Source of the DNA: Ctenosaura bakeri
Taxonomy: Eukaryota; Chordata; Lepidosauria; Squamata; Iguanidae
Assembly (NCBI GenBank): GCA_948474755.1
Contig: CAOLHI010001653.1
Span: forward strand, 248,001-312,000
Length of the DNA stretch: 64,000 bases
Direction of reading: 5' to 3'
This document shows positions 32,440-44,021 of this stretch, in pieces. Position 1 is the first letter of the stretch. Every line of letters begins with the position of its first letter. Made by a program: the position numbers and the translations under genes. Under the pieces are notes generated by a model. It saw only the letters and a list, made by a program, of their open reading frames with translations. It was not told where the DNA came from and did not search any database.

Positions 32440-34440
32440 TTTGAACTAGAACTCCCAGAAACCCCCTAGAAGCCATGCTGGCTGGGAGATTGTGCAAACT
32501 GAGGTCCAAAAAGCAACATTCTCAAGCTCTGGGTTGATACTGACCTTTTCTTTCCTCTCCAAAAAAAGCACTTTCCAAGCTCTGATTCTAAAACAGACCA
32601 GACTCCCTCCTCTTCTTCTTTGTTTTCCTCTCCCCGGTCTCCTCACCCATTCTAGGAAGTGAATGGACTTTCTAACTCTGGGAGAAAGCTTCCTTTCTGG
32701 TTTTCCGCCATGGTGGGGAACATGCGTGAAAGCTGCTCTCAGCCTCCGAGCCGAAGAGAGAAGGGGAAGTGAAGCAGGCCGTGGAGGCCTCTTTCCTGCT
32801 AAATATAGGCCTGAGGTTGAAAAAGGACAGCATTGAGTGGGTGGGTGCTTCCGGACACACACGGCACCGTTTACGGGAGCCGTGTTTTGAAGGGGCCCAA
32901 ACGAAAGCAAGAGAAGGGACAGTAAGGCTGAGCTGGAAAGACGACGACAAAGAAATCTGCCATGTAGCTGGGACAGATGGTGGCTTGAAGAGCATTAAAA
33001 ACAGAGTCCCCTTCTTGTATCATCTCAGCCCACGGACAAGTTTTTTGCTTCTCAAGAGGTTCTGAGGTAGGCCTGTAAGTTCCTTCAGTTCCTGGGTGGC
33101 TTTTTCTTTCTGAGTAACAAGAACGGTAGAAAGAGAGCTCAACCGTCTCAGCTCTCCACCCTCTCATTTCTCCTTGCCTCTGCACGCTCTTGTCTTTCTC
33201 TTGCCTCTTGCTTGAACTGAGACACAGAAAGTCCTTCACTCAAATCTCACCACAGCCCTGGACTGGTTTGGGGCTCTGATGCTCCACGCCACTGCTTCGG
33301 TCTTCCTCTATGGTCTTCCTTGATGGGGCTTACAATCAGTGGGGAGCCACCATGCTGTAGTAAGTCATCTGGGTCATGGAGTGGGGCTTCCATTTGGTCC
33401 AGAGAATGTGGGGGCCCCTCCCAATATTATTTAACATGTTTATAAACTCAGCTTATCAGGACACATAGGAATCCATCCAAAGAACATTTTCTAAGCTTTG
33501 CTTTGAAGAGAAAACTGTCTGTAGGAGTGATGGATGTTGGGGGCAGCTGTGTGTGTATAAAAGAGCCTCAATCCTACCCATTAAACCCAGTAGACCTATT
33601 GAATCAAATGCTGAATGGACCCCTTGAATCACATGCTGAATGGTGGGTCAATACATAGATAAATGCCATTGATTCCATGCATCTACTCCAGCTGGGATTA
33701 TCAACAGTATTCAGGCCAAAATGCATCTCTCTTTCAAGGCAGTGCTCTTGCCCTGAGATTCCTTCCTCTCACCCTGAGACTGGAGAAGAGGATCCAGGCC
33801 CTGAGAGCTGGGATCTTTAAAGCCCAGACCACCACCACTACCACCTCATGGTGGTTGTAATACCAATTTGTTGTAGAGGAATGTGATATGGATTATAATG
33901 CAGGGTGCTTTGAATACTGAAAGCTCATCTTGCACAGTAAATGCTAAACATTTTATTTTGTAGCTCTGCGCAATGGACCGAGAGTGCAGATTAGTTCCCT
34001 CTTTGCTTGTCTTTCTCCGGCATTCGGAGATGCTTCTTTTTCCTCAATCCTTTGAGATTGTTGCTTTTCAAATTGTTCTATGTTCACCCTGGTTCTGAGA
34101 ATTCTTTTTGTTGTTGTTGTTTTTCAGTTTGGTGATGTACTTGCTATTATTCTAGTGTTTATTAATGAAGATTTGAGGGTTTTTTTAAAAGCTATATTTA
34201 ATTCTTTCGAAATTTCATTAGTTATATTGCAAGATGCTGTGAACTCTTCAGCCTTTAAACAGCCTTTAAACACTTTAAGGCTCATTATTTCTACAATGTA
34301 GTGATCATTTAGATATTGCTCTGCAGAACCTGTTGGAGTGTAGCTTCAAGCAGCATGCTGGGAATTGCAGTCCAACATCTGGAAGGGATCTGCAGGATTC
34401 CTGTTCCTGTCCTAAATTATACTGTTGGTCTCAAAATTTG
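32440..34440. other. first-intron stretch with a GC-richer part
   Basis: A transposon-like motif lies at 32450-32530 (AACTCCCAGAAACCC, GCCATGCTGGCTGGGAGATT, AGGTCCAAAAAGCAAC). From 32700 to 33060 the sequence is GC-richer with several CGs (CACACGGCACCGTTTACGGG) and could be regulatory or an alternative untranslated exon, but no transcript evidence can be read from it. The remainder is unremarkable. Confidence 0.35.
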
Positions 34441-34632
34441 CTGCTGTTGTGTGCCTTCAAGATAGCTCTGACTTATGGTGACCCCATCCTAGGACTTTCT
34501 TGGCAAAGTTTATTCTTCTTAAGCAGAGGGAGTGTAACTTCCCTAAGGTCACCCAGTAGGTTTCCACAGCTGGGTGGGAACTTGGTTCCGACTCTTCCTG
34601 ATTGAGCACTCAGACCACCACACCCCACTCGG
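34441..34632 (-). mobile_element. Sauria-type tRNA-derived SINE
   Basis: Reverse orientation: GCTGTTGTGTGCCTTCAAGA, TCTGACTTATGGTGACCCCA, GGACTTTCTTGGCAAAGTTT, AAGGTCACCCAGTAGGTTTC and a head ending CAGACCACCACACCCCACTC. Confidence 0.75.
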
Positions 34633-34760
34633 TCTCTCACAGATAAACGCACTGAATCAATGGGAACTTTGGTAAATCAGTTTTTATGTAATCTCCATTA
34701 ATTTAACAGGTCTGCTCTCCATGGGGTTAACCATTCCATCCAGGCCAGAAGTAGGAAGCA

Positions 34761-34860
34761 AATGGGTGTTGTCCAGATATTATTGGACTGCAACACCCAG
34801 CAATCTTAGTCAGACTAGCTAATGGTCAGTTCAACAACATCTGGAAGGTTGTAGTTGACC
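34761..34860. mobile_element. palindromic hAT-like relic, family B copy 5
   Basis: TTGTCCAGATATTATTGGAC and TGCAACACCCAGCAATC answer GTTCAACAACATCTGGAAGG. Confidence 0.45.
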
Positions 34861-34959
34861 CACACTTAACCCATTACATCTCACCAGCCTGGGGAAAGGT
34901 CTGACTTATCTGAAACCTTGGCACTTTCTGTAGGCAGCCTTCAAGACTGTGGGTATCTT

Positions 34960-35527
34960 GTGTAAAGTTGGCCCAAGTGAGTATACCAATAGTTCACAAG
35001 AACTGCCAGGGACAGCCAGGCCATTCCTAAGGCTTTCAGAGGGTTACAAACAGAAGCATGAGACAGACCACCCAAGGCTCAAAGGGAGAAAGCAACCCTG
35101 AGCAGAGTCCAAAACTGATAGGAAGGTTGCTAGAAAGAGTAATCCAGAAGTACATACCAAAGTTCAGCAATTTAGAGATGCCAGCCAGGGTTATACAGAG
35201 GTTCAGCAGTTCTGTAGCAATCGAATGGCCCGGGCTGAGCTAATTTATAGCCAGCAGTTAATCAGTCCAGCTGGCCTCATTAGCTTAGAGTCCCGTATTT
35301 AAAGTGGAGCAGGGCACTGCCTGACCTTTGGCTCCTGGTGCTTTAATTTACATTGCATGCAAGGGTGAAGTTACTCTGCTGGCTTCTCCTGATCTGTAGT
35401 TGCTGTCTCTGATAGACCAGACACTGCCATGCTAGGACTGTCACCCTTCTCTGGCTCCAACTTGGGCCCATCACCCTGGCTCTCCCCTTCCCCTTCTACA
35501 TCCAAGGAGGTAGAACATGACAGCTGG
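34960..35527 (+). mobile_element. candidate LTR, family G copy 2
   Basis: Homologous to 24090-24696: CAACCCTGAGCAGAGTCCAA, GCTGAGCTAATTTATAGC, GGCCTCATTAGCTTAGAG and the end CCAAGGAGGTAGAACATGAC. The shared CTAATTTATAGC could be a TATA box. The boundaries are approximate. Confidence 0.45.
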
Positions 35528-36119
35528 ACTCCTTCTTAGCATTTCTTTTTTTTAAAGCGGACTTAGACTAGACAATTCTTCAAACAAAGGATTCTGTATT
35601 GGACTCTGCCTTAGTCCTTGGTCATCCTTTCAAGTGGAGCACAATGCTCTGTAAGTAAAACATGTGGGTACTCCACCTGTCACTAACTTTCCATTCATTT
35701 CACTGCAAGGCATTTTTGGCATGTGGAGGAAATTGCCTTGACAGTGCTTGTTTAATCTATTCTGCTGCGCTTCATGGCCTCTGTTCCTAATTGCTGCTTC
35801 TTCGTCTCTTTTTGTTGGTATTTAAATACAAATAGAAAGTATTTTTATCGTTCACTGTTTTTCTTTTACTTCATGCAATCCTAAACATTTTCTAAGAGAT
35901 AACCATGGTAGTCTTTCTGGGGGTGACAAGAAAGAAAGGGCAGGGGAGAAGAACCTTTAAGATTTAGTGATGTAAGAGCTGTAACATATCTAAATAAATA
36001 ACATTTGAAACAAAGCCAGTTCCTTTGAGATCGAGCCCATATCTGTCCTGTGTGAGACTACAACCCCCTGGGTAGGCAGGATACGGTGCAGCCCCTTGAG
36101 AAGCAATATTGACAATGCA

Positions 36120-36650
36120 GCAAAATACAACAAACTCCAAAATCCACAAGCAGTGATACCTTTATTGGGCCAACTCCAGAGCATAAAATGCATCATGCAC
36201 GCTTTTGAAGCTTCACTGGCTTCTTCATCAGACAAAGATGTTAAAAATCATACAGGAGAAGAAAGGGGCCTACATTAGGGGAAAAAGGTGATGATGTTAA
36301 GAGTCTGATGGTATCAGTCCAATGATAGCAATTAACTATTTTCTGACACCAGAGAAAAACATTTACCGTCTTCTTTTCTGTTATATTCCGAATATTTCAT
36401 GGCCAGCAAGAGAGGTAGCCGCTACCTCCATCCAACCTCCCGCTACCACCATCTTAAACACAACTTTAACATCTCAAGAAACGTGCAAGTCTGTCAACCT
36501 TCATCATCTCAGTTGTTTCCCTAAAATGGCTTTCAGCATCCTTCCTGGATGAAGAAGCCTGTGAGCTTTGGAAGCTTGTGTGATGTATTTTGTGCCTTTT
36601 GGGTGGCCTGATAAAGGTATTGGTGCAGTTTTACTATACTGTTTTGTCCA
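36120..36650. mobile_element. inverted pair of retroelement 3' ends
   Basis: At 36137-36262 (minus) the complement reads CTGATGAAGAAGCCAGTGAA, GCTTCAAAAGCGTGCATGAT, CCCAATAAAGGTATCAC. At 36541-36637 (plus) the text is GGATGAAGAAGCCTGTGAGC, TTTGGAAGCTTGTGTGATGT, CTGATAAAGGTATTGG. The same end is therefore present twice in opposite orientation about 280 bp apart. An AATAAAGGTAT terminus suggests a non-LTR or Penelope-like element; the class is not settled. Confidence 0.5.
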
Positions 36651-37146
36651 GAGAGGAAAGCAGACTTTGAAAAAAGGGGGGGATTGTTGTTGCAACTTGC
36701 CTTTATGATTTATGTAATTTATAATGACGCTTGTTATTTTAATGGTTTGTTTTTAAAAATGCAAACCCCTTTCTGAGGCTCATCGGGGAAGCAATATCCA
36801 TATATACTTTTAAATACATCAATAAATAAAGAAATAAGTTCAGGGAGAAACTTTGTATCTACAAATTGTCTGTGCTTATGGTTCTGAACAGCCAGTTATG
36901 GGTATTGGGAGGTTGTTTTTCCAAAATTCATTCCCAAGTTTACATTTAAGGTGCACAGGGGGATTGACCCTAAGAGAAGAATTCTCCCCACACAGAATGC
37001 ACATGTGTGATTTGCTGTGATGAATTGTCTCCATAGTCTTTGTGTAGCCCCAGTGTGAGACATGAACAAATACCCGATGCTGTCCGCATGCATCCAAAAA
37101 GTTGTGAGGAGGAGCTTGGGAAAGTGACAAAAGACAGAAGCCTTTG

Positions 37147-37235
37147 AGGCCCCTCCCTAAACTGCAAACCCCAGGATTCCATAGGATGTTTAAAGTGGAA
37201 TAAGACCACTATAACAGTCCAGTCCGGAAATGGCC
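37147..37235. mobile_element. palindromic family A, right half only
   Basis: GGCCCCTCCCTAAACTGCAA, ACCCCAGGATTCCATAGGAT and CACTATAACAGTCCAGTCCG, ending GGAAATGGCC. Confidence 0.65.
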
Positions 37236-37560
37236 TTCAAGTGAGGCCACTTGGAACACGGCAACCAAATGCACTAGCAGCTAATACAGTGTTCAGGCAG
37301 CAGGACGGAGATGCGTTTATGTTCCGTTGTCTCTGTAATCATTGTGCCTCTCCTCTTCATCATTATTCATGACAGCGCTGAGGGGGTGTAGATTAAACCT
37401 TTTATTAAATGCCAAGCTTTCGTCTCCTTGCTTGCATCTTCTAAAAAAACCCCTTTAAATAGAGGCACTAAATTCCTGTGGTAAATTATTAAAATTATTG
37501 TGCCATTAGTTTGATTTGCAGGCTCTGAGCTAACACTAATCTTAAAGAGGCTGAGATCCA
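37236..37560. other. candidate conserved noncoding element in intron 1
   Basis: Repeat-free. ATCATTATTCATGACAGCGC, GGTAAATTATTAAAATTATT and GCCATTAGTTTGATTTGC stand out as AT-rich transcription-factor-like clusters between two repeats. Suggestive only. Confidence 0.3.
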
Positions 37561-37767
37561 TCTCGGGACCTCGTTCTCCATTCTTTCTGCACATGGCTTT
37601 GGTGTGTTTGTGTTTCCTCATCTTGGATTCCTCCCTCCCTTCATGCGCATTCCTGATTCTTCCATGTGCTGCTTCTTTTCTCAGTGACTGGGTTTCTTTT
37701 CTCACTGGTTTTCTTCTGAGGAGAAGCAATGCAAGTGTGTGGAGGGGTGGGGTGTCAGTGTCTACCT

Positions 37768-38196
37768 AGCCCAGGGGTAGGCCAATTTCTTCCCAGGGCT
37801 CTCTCACATACACACACACACAGCAAGCCTTAATGCTTCCATTTTCCTCTGCAGTCCCTCTCAAAATGGCAAGAGGAAGTGATCCACCATCACTTCCTGT
37901 CACCATTTTGAGAGGGACTGCAGAGAGGAAGATGGAAGGAGCTGTAGGTAGTTCCAGGGTGCTTATGGTGGCCAAGTTGGCATACCTTTGTGTGTTTTCA
38001 CATGCTGAGGACTCTCTGTGTGGTTTGAGAGCAAAAAAAAAAAAAGCCTGTAAATGCACCAATTTGGTGGGATATGCCCCAAATTTGGGGGACTTGTGAC
38101 TTGAGGGGGATTGGTGGGGGCTTCAGGGGCCAGAAAAGTGGGGCCGAGGCCCTGACGAAGCCTCTAGGCTGCCCGCTGTCCACTCCTGCTCTAGTC
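37768..38196. mobile_element. dispersed repeat, family F copy 2, with palindromic core
   Basis: Arms 37836-37883 and 37889-37938 are inverted repeats of about 48-50 bp separated by five bases. Both contain GCAGTCCCTCTCAAAATGG or its complement CCATTTTGAGAGGGACTGC. Distal sequence (CACCAATTTGGTGGGATA, GGGGGCTTCAGGGGCCAG, CCACTCCTGCTCTAG) is shared with 30714-31054. Non-autonomous DNA element by structure. Confidence 0.55.
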
Positions 38197-38423
38197 CGTG
38201 CATGTTCAGAAAGGCGCCTGAGGCCTTGCATAGGCACATAGTCTCCTGCAGGTATTCTGGTAAAAGAGCACAGTCTCGGGCTGAGCTTCACATGTGCCTT
38301 CATTCTCATATCTTTTTCATTAGCATTTTTTCAAGTGTGCTAAAAACTAAAAATACAAAAAAAGAATGAAAAGAAGGATAGAAAGAGAAGGATAAAATAT
38401 ACAGAAATGCAGAAAAAGGAATG

Positions 38424-38640
38424 CAGTCAACCCTCTGCATCTCTGGGTTTCACTATTATGAATTTGATTATTTGCAAGTTTCTCCAACCCCTGCACCTCA
38501 GGTGCTTCTTTTCTGGAGGAACCTTCCCTGTTTTCTGAGCATCTGTGCAAGTTCTATGAGTACCATTAAAGAGCAGGGAAAATTATTAGTATATTCAGAC
38601 TTGTGACACACACAAAAGCCTGACTGTAATGTCCACATTT
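38424..38640. mobile_element. possible pogo/Tigger-like terminal fragment
   Basis: GCAGTCAACCCTCTGCATCT and CTGGGTTTCACTATTATGAA then TTTGATTATTTGCAAG resemble the terminal CAGT(C/T)GACCCTC...GGTTT...TTATTTGC pattern of Tc1-mariner/pogo-type MITEs. Only one end is convincing. Confidence 0.3.
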
Positions 38641-39039
38641 GTAAGCTGTTGTGTCTCCCCCATCTCCAGAGATCTTTCAGAGATTTATCATGCTGTCTGC
38701 CAGGGTCAGAGATGTCATTGTTCCATATGCTGCTAGTGTTCTCTGGGAATCCTCTGACGCTGCCTGCACATTTGGTTGCATAATGCAGCAATTCCTAAAC
38801 TTCATTCTGTTGCTGACCAGCCTCCAAGATTGCTTGCCTTGGAAGCTAGCAAGCTTTCTTGCATTCTAGCCAGCCAAGGGGCTTCTGTCCTTCAGGCTTC
38901 TGCCTTTTGAATGGAAATATGGTTCCGTCTGCATTCTGGTGCCCCAGTACTGAAGGAGCAAGAAAGAGTCCCTAGCTAAAAAGCAAGCATTACTCTGTAT
39001 TTGCATGTGCCCTGTCTCATGTTCTGGGTACCTCATTGG

Positions 39040-39515
39040 TTGGTTATGGACAAGGTTGGAGAGGTTCATAGAAGGGCAACAAGGGCAGTAAGTGGTGTGA
39101 AGAACAAAACATATGAGAAAAAGTTGAAGGAGTTGGACATGCTTAGCCTAGCAAAAAGAAAACTGAGATATGATTTCACTCTTCAGGTATCTCAAGGGCT
39201 GTCACAGAAAGGATGGTGTTGGTTTGTTCTCTGCTGCCCCAGAGGGTGGTATCAGGTCTAGTGACTTTAAGGTACAAGAAGGCAGATTTATATTGAACTG
39301 CAGAAGGAACTTATTGGCAGTAAGTGTGGTTTAGCAATGGAATCAATCCTGTAGAGAGGTAGTAGAGTCTCTTTCTCTGGAAGTCTTCAAAAAAAGTCTG
39401 GGCAGCTACCCACTGAGGAGGCTCTAGCTGAAGTTCCAGCACTGAACATGGGGAGGAGAGGGTGGGCTTCATGATCTGGGGGGTGTCTTCCAAATCTGTG
39501 GCTCTACGATCCTGT
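39040..39515 (+). mobile_element. CR1-like LINE 3' fragment
   Basis: GGACAAGGTTGGAGAGGTTC, ATAGAAGGGCAACAAGGGCA, GGAGTTGGACATGCTTAGCC, CTGCCCCAGAGGGTGG, GTAGTAGAGTCTCTTTCTCT, GGAAGTCTTCAAAAAAAGTC and GGCTCTACGATCCTGTG follow the CR1-group 3' untranslated consensus in order. It is clearly more diverged than the copy at 21170. Confidence 0.72.
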
Positions 39516-39735
39516 GATGTCAGGTGGGACAGTACCAGTTCCATGTCAGTAGTGCTGGGAATCAACTCAAGCTTTAAAGGACCTGCTATGGAAAGTGATG
39601 AACTTTATTTCCCAGGTAGGTTCATCACCCTGGATTGCCCCTTTAAATTTTGACTCTGCTCTAGGTTGTAGTTCGATCAGCCCAGTGACATGGAAGTTGC
39701 CAGCTGCCCTTGGTCAGTACCAGTGACATAGAACA
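39515..39735. mobile_element. palindromic DNA element, family C copy 4
   Basis: ACAGTACCAGTTCCATGTCA at the left and GACATGGAAGTTGCC with GTCAGTACCAGTGACATA at the right; inside, GCTTTAAAGGACCTGC and CCCCTTTAAATTTTGACTC. Both outer ends are present here, so this copy best shows the element's extent. Confidence 0.55.
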
Positions 39736-39908
39736 TACCTCCTAATGCACATAATGACTTAATGCCTTTTGCCCACGGACTAAAGTGTGTTTGTGTGTTG
39801 TTTTTTTAAAAAGGGCACATTGTTTGTATACATTTTATTGCTCCAGAAACCCCCACGTGTGCTAATTGGAAATGCCAATTAGCAGCATCTTCATTGTAGA
39901 ATTCAGAT

Positions 39909-39969
39909 GGGTGGGTGGATGAATGGATGGATGGATGGATGGATGGATGGATGGATGGATGGATGGATA
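39909..39969 (+). repeat. (GGAT)n microsatellite
   Basis: About 60 bp with eleven or more consecutive ATGG/GGAT units, imperfect only at the left end (GGGTGGGTGGATGAATGG). Confidence 0.95.
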
Positions 39970-39999
39970 AACAGTCAGATATTAAATACTTTGCTTTTC

Positions 40000-40660
40000 T
40001 CTTTTAATAAGCCTGAGAAGGAAGTCTCACCAGCATCTTGGAGGTGTATGTTTTTGGGCAATTCTCCCAAGTAATGATATAAAGTGTTCATATTTATTAG
40101 GTGTGGGGTCAATAGAATTAAATCTCATGCCAAGATCTATATGGGAACATTTTCAATTTGGCTTCCTGTCCATTAAATCATGGCTGTGAATTGCCACATA
40201 GTACTCTCCGATGATCACATATGCCGTTTAGTGTGCTTATTTTGCTAAGGCATGGAGTACCCTCCATTTTAATTTTGCCTGGCTGGCGAGAGGAAAACAA
40301 TGGGAGAATATTGTTTAAGCGCTTTGTCCCTGTGAACTTTTCCATCCAAGAAATCTTATCCTTACTCTAAACACTCCTCCCAACCAATAGAGGAGTACAA
40401 GGTGTGGGGGGGACAGTTGGGTGACCAGCTACTCATTGTAGGCGCAACCTCATGTGAGGCTTTGTATCCGCCACCATCAGAGTTGCCAAATATCAGGGCC
40501 TCGCCTGGAGTCACGGGGTCTTGCCCCTTTTTTCCAATTCTCAGGGCAAGAAAGAGGCACCCAAGGATCTTGAAACATGTGTGTGGATGTGGATGTGTGA
40601 ATGTTTTCCTCTCTCCTTAGATTTGGTGTTTCTGACTTAAAAGGCATATTCTGTAGATGT
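40000..40660. other. repeat-free intron 1 stretch, candidate conserved element at 40070-40340
   Basis: AATCATGGCTGTGAATTGCC, CCGATGATCACATATGCCG and CTCCATTTTAATTTTGCCTG lie in a stretch without recognisable repeats. No coding potential. Confidence 0.28.
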
Positions 40661-40669
40661 GGTTGGTAC

Positions 40670-40790
40670 TTAGAAAACTGAGAACAAAGGGAGAAAGGAG
40701 AGAAATTATGACATTTTAAAAGCAACTGGAAAGAAGGATAACAGGGGAGAAATTGGGGCTATCCCTTTCAGACTGGAACAGTTGGAGCCT
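40670..40790 (-). repeat. dispersed repeat, family D fragment (reverse)
   Basis: ATGACATTTTAAAAGCAACT and the CCCTTTCAGACTGGAACAGT region are the reverse-strand form of the TTTTAAAATGTC part of family D. Confidence 0.4.
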
Positions 40791-41689
40791 ATAGGCTAGT
40801 CCTTGTGTGAGGTACAGTAGAAGCGAGTGTCCCATTTAATCAGTAAAAAGAGTGTTTAATTCCTCCTAATGCAAGAGAGAATTTGTCAATTGTCAGCTTG
40901 CAGTAGCTGGATAAGACCAGGCTCTCTCACCCATAAAGGCTACCTGTAAGGATTCTGGGGAAGGGACAAAATCCTTTTGCTATTGTAGCTGTTTGGGTTT
41001 CTTATTTCAGATCAGGTCTGTGTCTGCACCCGTGTCACACTCTGCACACAGGCATCCCGTCTCCCTCATTTTCAGTCAACCCACGTTGGAGATTTCACAC
41101 CTGCATTTTGAGACAGACACCACGATGTTTCCATGGCACTCGAGCCATTTTTTTTCGCAAGGTGTCGCGTTGTGCTTTAAGTGGCACTCAAATCAAAGGC
41201 TATAGAATATACTGTGAGAGAGCAAATGTGATAAAGCCCATGCGTGTTTCAGCCGTTCCAGTCGCTTCTTGTGGCCTTGCTTTTAAAGCGAAGGAAGCGC
41301 TTTTGCAAAAGAAAGAAAGGAAAAGAAAGGCTGATGACAGACTGAGAGAGAACTTGCTAGCACAGAAAGATCAGACCAGGCTATGAATAGCATTAGAAGT
41401 AATAATCTTACTATTATTTAGCTTATCTCTAATACCGTCAATGTTGAAACAACAAAAGGAGCCCAGACGCACCTTGAAAACTAGCAATTTCCTGGTGGCA
41501 TGGGCTTTGGCTTTATAACGACATAAAAGGTTTCCAAGAGCTTTTCATGCACTCTTTGGATGTTGCTGGGATCCTGCCCGTACATTGCACCGCAAGCTGC
41601 CCTTTTTTCAGGGATGGTGTACAAAGCCTGTTGGCTCTGAACTACCTATTTCTCCAGCACCTTCCATCCTTCATGACCACTGTTCATGG

Positions 41690-41845
41690 CCTTTCCCACA
41701 CTTTCCAACTGTTCCAGTTTGGCACGGCGTTATCCTGATTAATCCTGTGCCATCCCACTTTTTCAGATGTTTTTAAAATGTCCTTGTTTCTCTCTTCCCA
41801 CTTTCCAACTTTGTCCACAGCTTTTTTCAATTGTTGTAGATGAGT
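41690..41845 (+). repeat. dispersed repeat, family D copy 4 (fragment)
   Basis: TGTTCCAGTTTGGCACGGCG, CATCCCACTTTTTCAGATGT, TTTAAAATGTCCTTGTTTCT and CTTTGTCCACAGCTTT, in order. Confidence 0.55.
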
Positions 41846-41898
41846 TCCAAGTACAAATGCCTGAAGAACCTTGGATTTGTCCCCCATTGTGTCCTACA

Positions 41899-42029
41899 GC
41901 AGTGTTTCTCAAGCACTGGTCCTCCAGATGTTTGGGACTTTGACCCCCAGAATTCCTGAGCATTGGGCATACAGTGCTTCTGGGAGGAAGTCCAAAATAT
42001 CTGGAGAACAAGAATCTGAGAACCACAAC
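41899..42029. mobile_element. palindromic hAT-like relic, family B copy 6
   Basis: CAGTGTTTCTCAAGCACTGG, TCCTCCAGATGTTTGGGACT on the left; GGAAGTCCAAAATATCTGGA, AAGAATCTGAGAACCAC on the right. Confidence 0.6.
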
Positions 42030-43550
42030 CCTACACTATATAAAAGCGTCCTTCAAATCTCCAGTTTATTGTGCAGAGTATTTTGCTGTCATGAGATGGA
42101 GTCACTTCATAAGCAAACTAGTCTGCAAGGCCCTAACACAGGAGGTTTATAAATCCAACTAACTACAATAAGAATTTAAAAAGTTAGTAGTCCCTCTAGT
42201 AAGTTAATATATGACTATGGCCAATGTGGTGCTGTACTTTACTAATGTCCTCTATTTGCAGTCATTTACTGATAATAATTTGGTTGAAATCTTTTGGAAT
42301 CCTCAATTGGTATAGTTTTAAGTGACCAGTAAGATAATAACATAATGTATGCAGACTTGAAATTATGTATAACATAATATATACAGACTGTATAATGTAT
42401 ACAGGCTATGTGTGGATTCATGAAACTTGAGTAAGAACAGTGGTTGCACAAAAGTAGCACTTGAGCATGAGCAACAGATCTTACTGTCATTTCCCCATCA
42501 TTATGGCCCTGATCCAAGAAAATGAGCAAGTTCGGACAGGAGGATGAGGAACTGGGAAAGTCCCACATGTAGCTGTTCATCTCTTGTACTCAATGGTACA
42601 AGAGATTCTCTAAAGGATCCTGTGGTTGGTTTTGCTTGGTGTTATTGTCATTCTCATGACATTCTTTTCCTGTCTCTTATTTGCTGGTTCTGTGATGGTT
42701 CTTTTCTTGGTGAGGGCCACGGGACTGTGGTTGGCAAGAGGAAGACTGCTTAGCAACCGTTCCAAGTATTTGCAACCACAGCTGCCTGAGCAATGATTGA
42801 TAGTTGCAGGCGGAAGGGGGGCTCTTAACACACTGAGCTCACCTCTTTCAGCTCAGTTACTTCCTCAGTGGAAGCCCCTCTTCTGATGCACACACCCCAT
42901 CAGACCTCCATGTTAAGGGGAGAGGACTATGTTAAGTGCAGGCAGAACCTTCCCCAGTCGCTGAACTATTTGATTCTCAGATGTACTGGCAAGAGTGCTA
43001 TGCCAATGCAGGCAAGAGCCGGGCGTGAGACAGGAACGGCAAAGAACTGAGAGTTCCAATACAGCCTCCCATTTGCTGAGCTCTGCAAAATGATTCCCTC
43101 TTTCTTCTGCACCTCTTGTTCCAAGGCAAATGAAACCCATCAGCTCCTGCACCATGCACAAAGAAAAATGTGCAGAGTTGTGGTGAGGAGACTGCTGCAG
43201 TTAGGAGACGACAGGGAACCAGCACTCTGCTAGCAAGTGCGTTATAGGAAATAAAGCCTAGGAAGTACCTTTCTGAGCTGCCACATCCCCTCTGGCTTGT
43301 CTGTAGAGCTCGACTTCCTGAAAAGATGGGCTTGGACACAAGGCAAGCTTTGCACGCAACCACGCAACTGCTCCCCAGTTTATTGCAAATGGCAAGTTTT
43401 TGTGCACGTATATGTTTCCCAGAGTTTGGGAAGTTACCTCTGAAAAGTAATCTGTTCCCATCACTCCTTACAGTGCTGGAAAAATAACCCACTTCTCTTG
43501 GTGATCGCGCTGTTTAAGTATCTTGTTGTATTACTTGATGCATTTGTCAT
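42030..43550. other. first-intron sequence, nothing recognised
   Basis: No exon and no named repeat identified. Confidence 0.4.
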
Positions 43551-43555
43551 TGTGT

Positions 43556-43795
43556 GTTGTGTGGCTTCAAGTCATTTCCCACTTACAGTGATCCTAAGTT
43601 GGAAACCCCCATCAGTGGATTTTCCTCACAAAATTTCTTCAGAGGAGGTTTGCCATTGCCTTGCTTTGAGGCTGAGAGAGCATGACTCACCCAAGGTCAC
43701 CAGTGGCATTGCATGGCTGAGTGGGGATTCAAAACCTAGGCTTCCAGACTCCGATCCAACACTCAGACCGCAGCATCATGCTGACTGTCTACTTG
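43556..43795 (-). mobile_element. Sauria-type tRNA-derived SINE
   Basis: Reverse orientation: TGTGGCTTCAAGTCATTTCC, AAATTTCTTCAGAGGAGGTT, TGCCATTGCCTTGCTTTGAG, GCTGAGAGAGCATGACTCAC and GCTGAGTGGGGATTCAAAAC, then a diverged head. Confidence 0.75.
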
Positions 43796-44021
43796 CTGCA
43801 CTTCTCATTTTTTAAGAGAAAAAAAAACGCTGTAGGGTTGATAAAAGAATGGCATAAAACTTGAAAAATTCATGTCAAAAGGCCTCTAAAAATGGCCTTT
43901 AGAAGTAACTTTTAAAAGTTGTTGGAAGCTGTTATTTGTTACACCAGTTAAGGATCATCATTTTTGTTTGTTGCATTTTTTTAAAACAAGTAACTTCATT
44001 GCAACCTTGTTACAAAAAAAC

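Noticed and set aside
32446..33239. Several 100-150 codon minus-strand frames in a GC-richer intron region
   Set aside because: They overlap each other in different frames, show no domain similarity and lack splice-supported boundaries.
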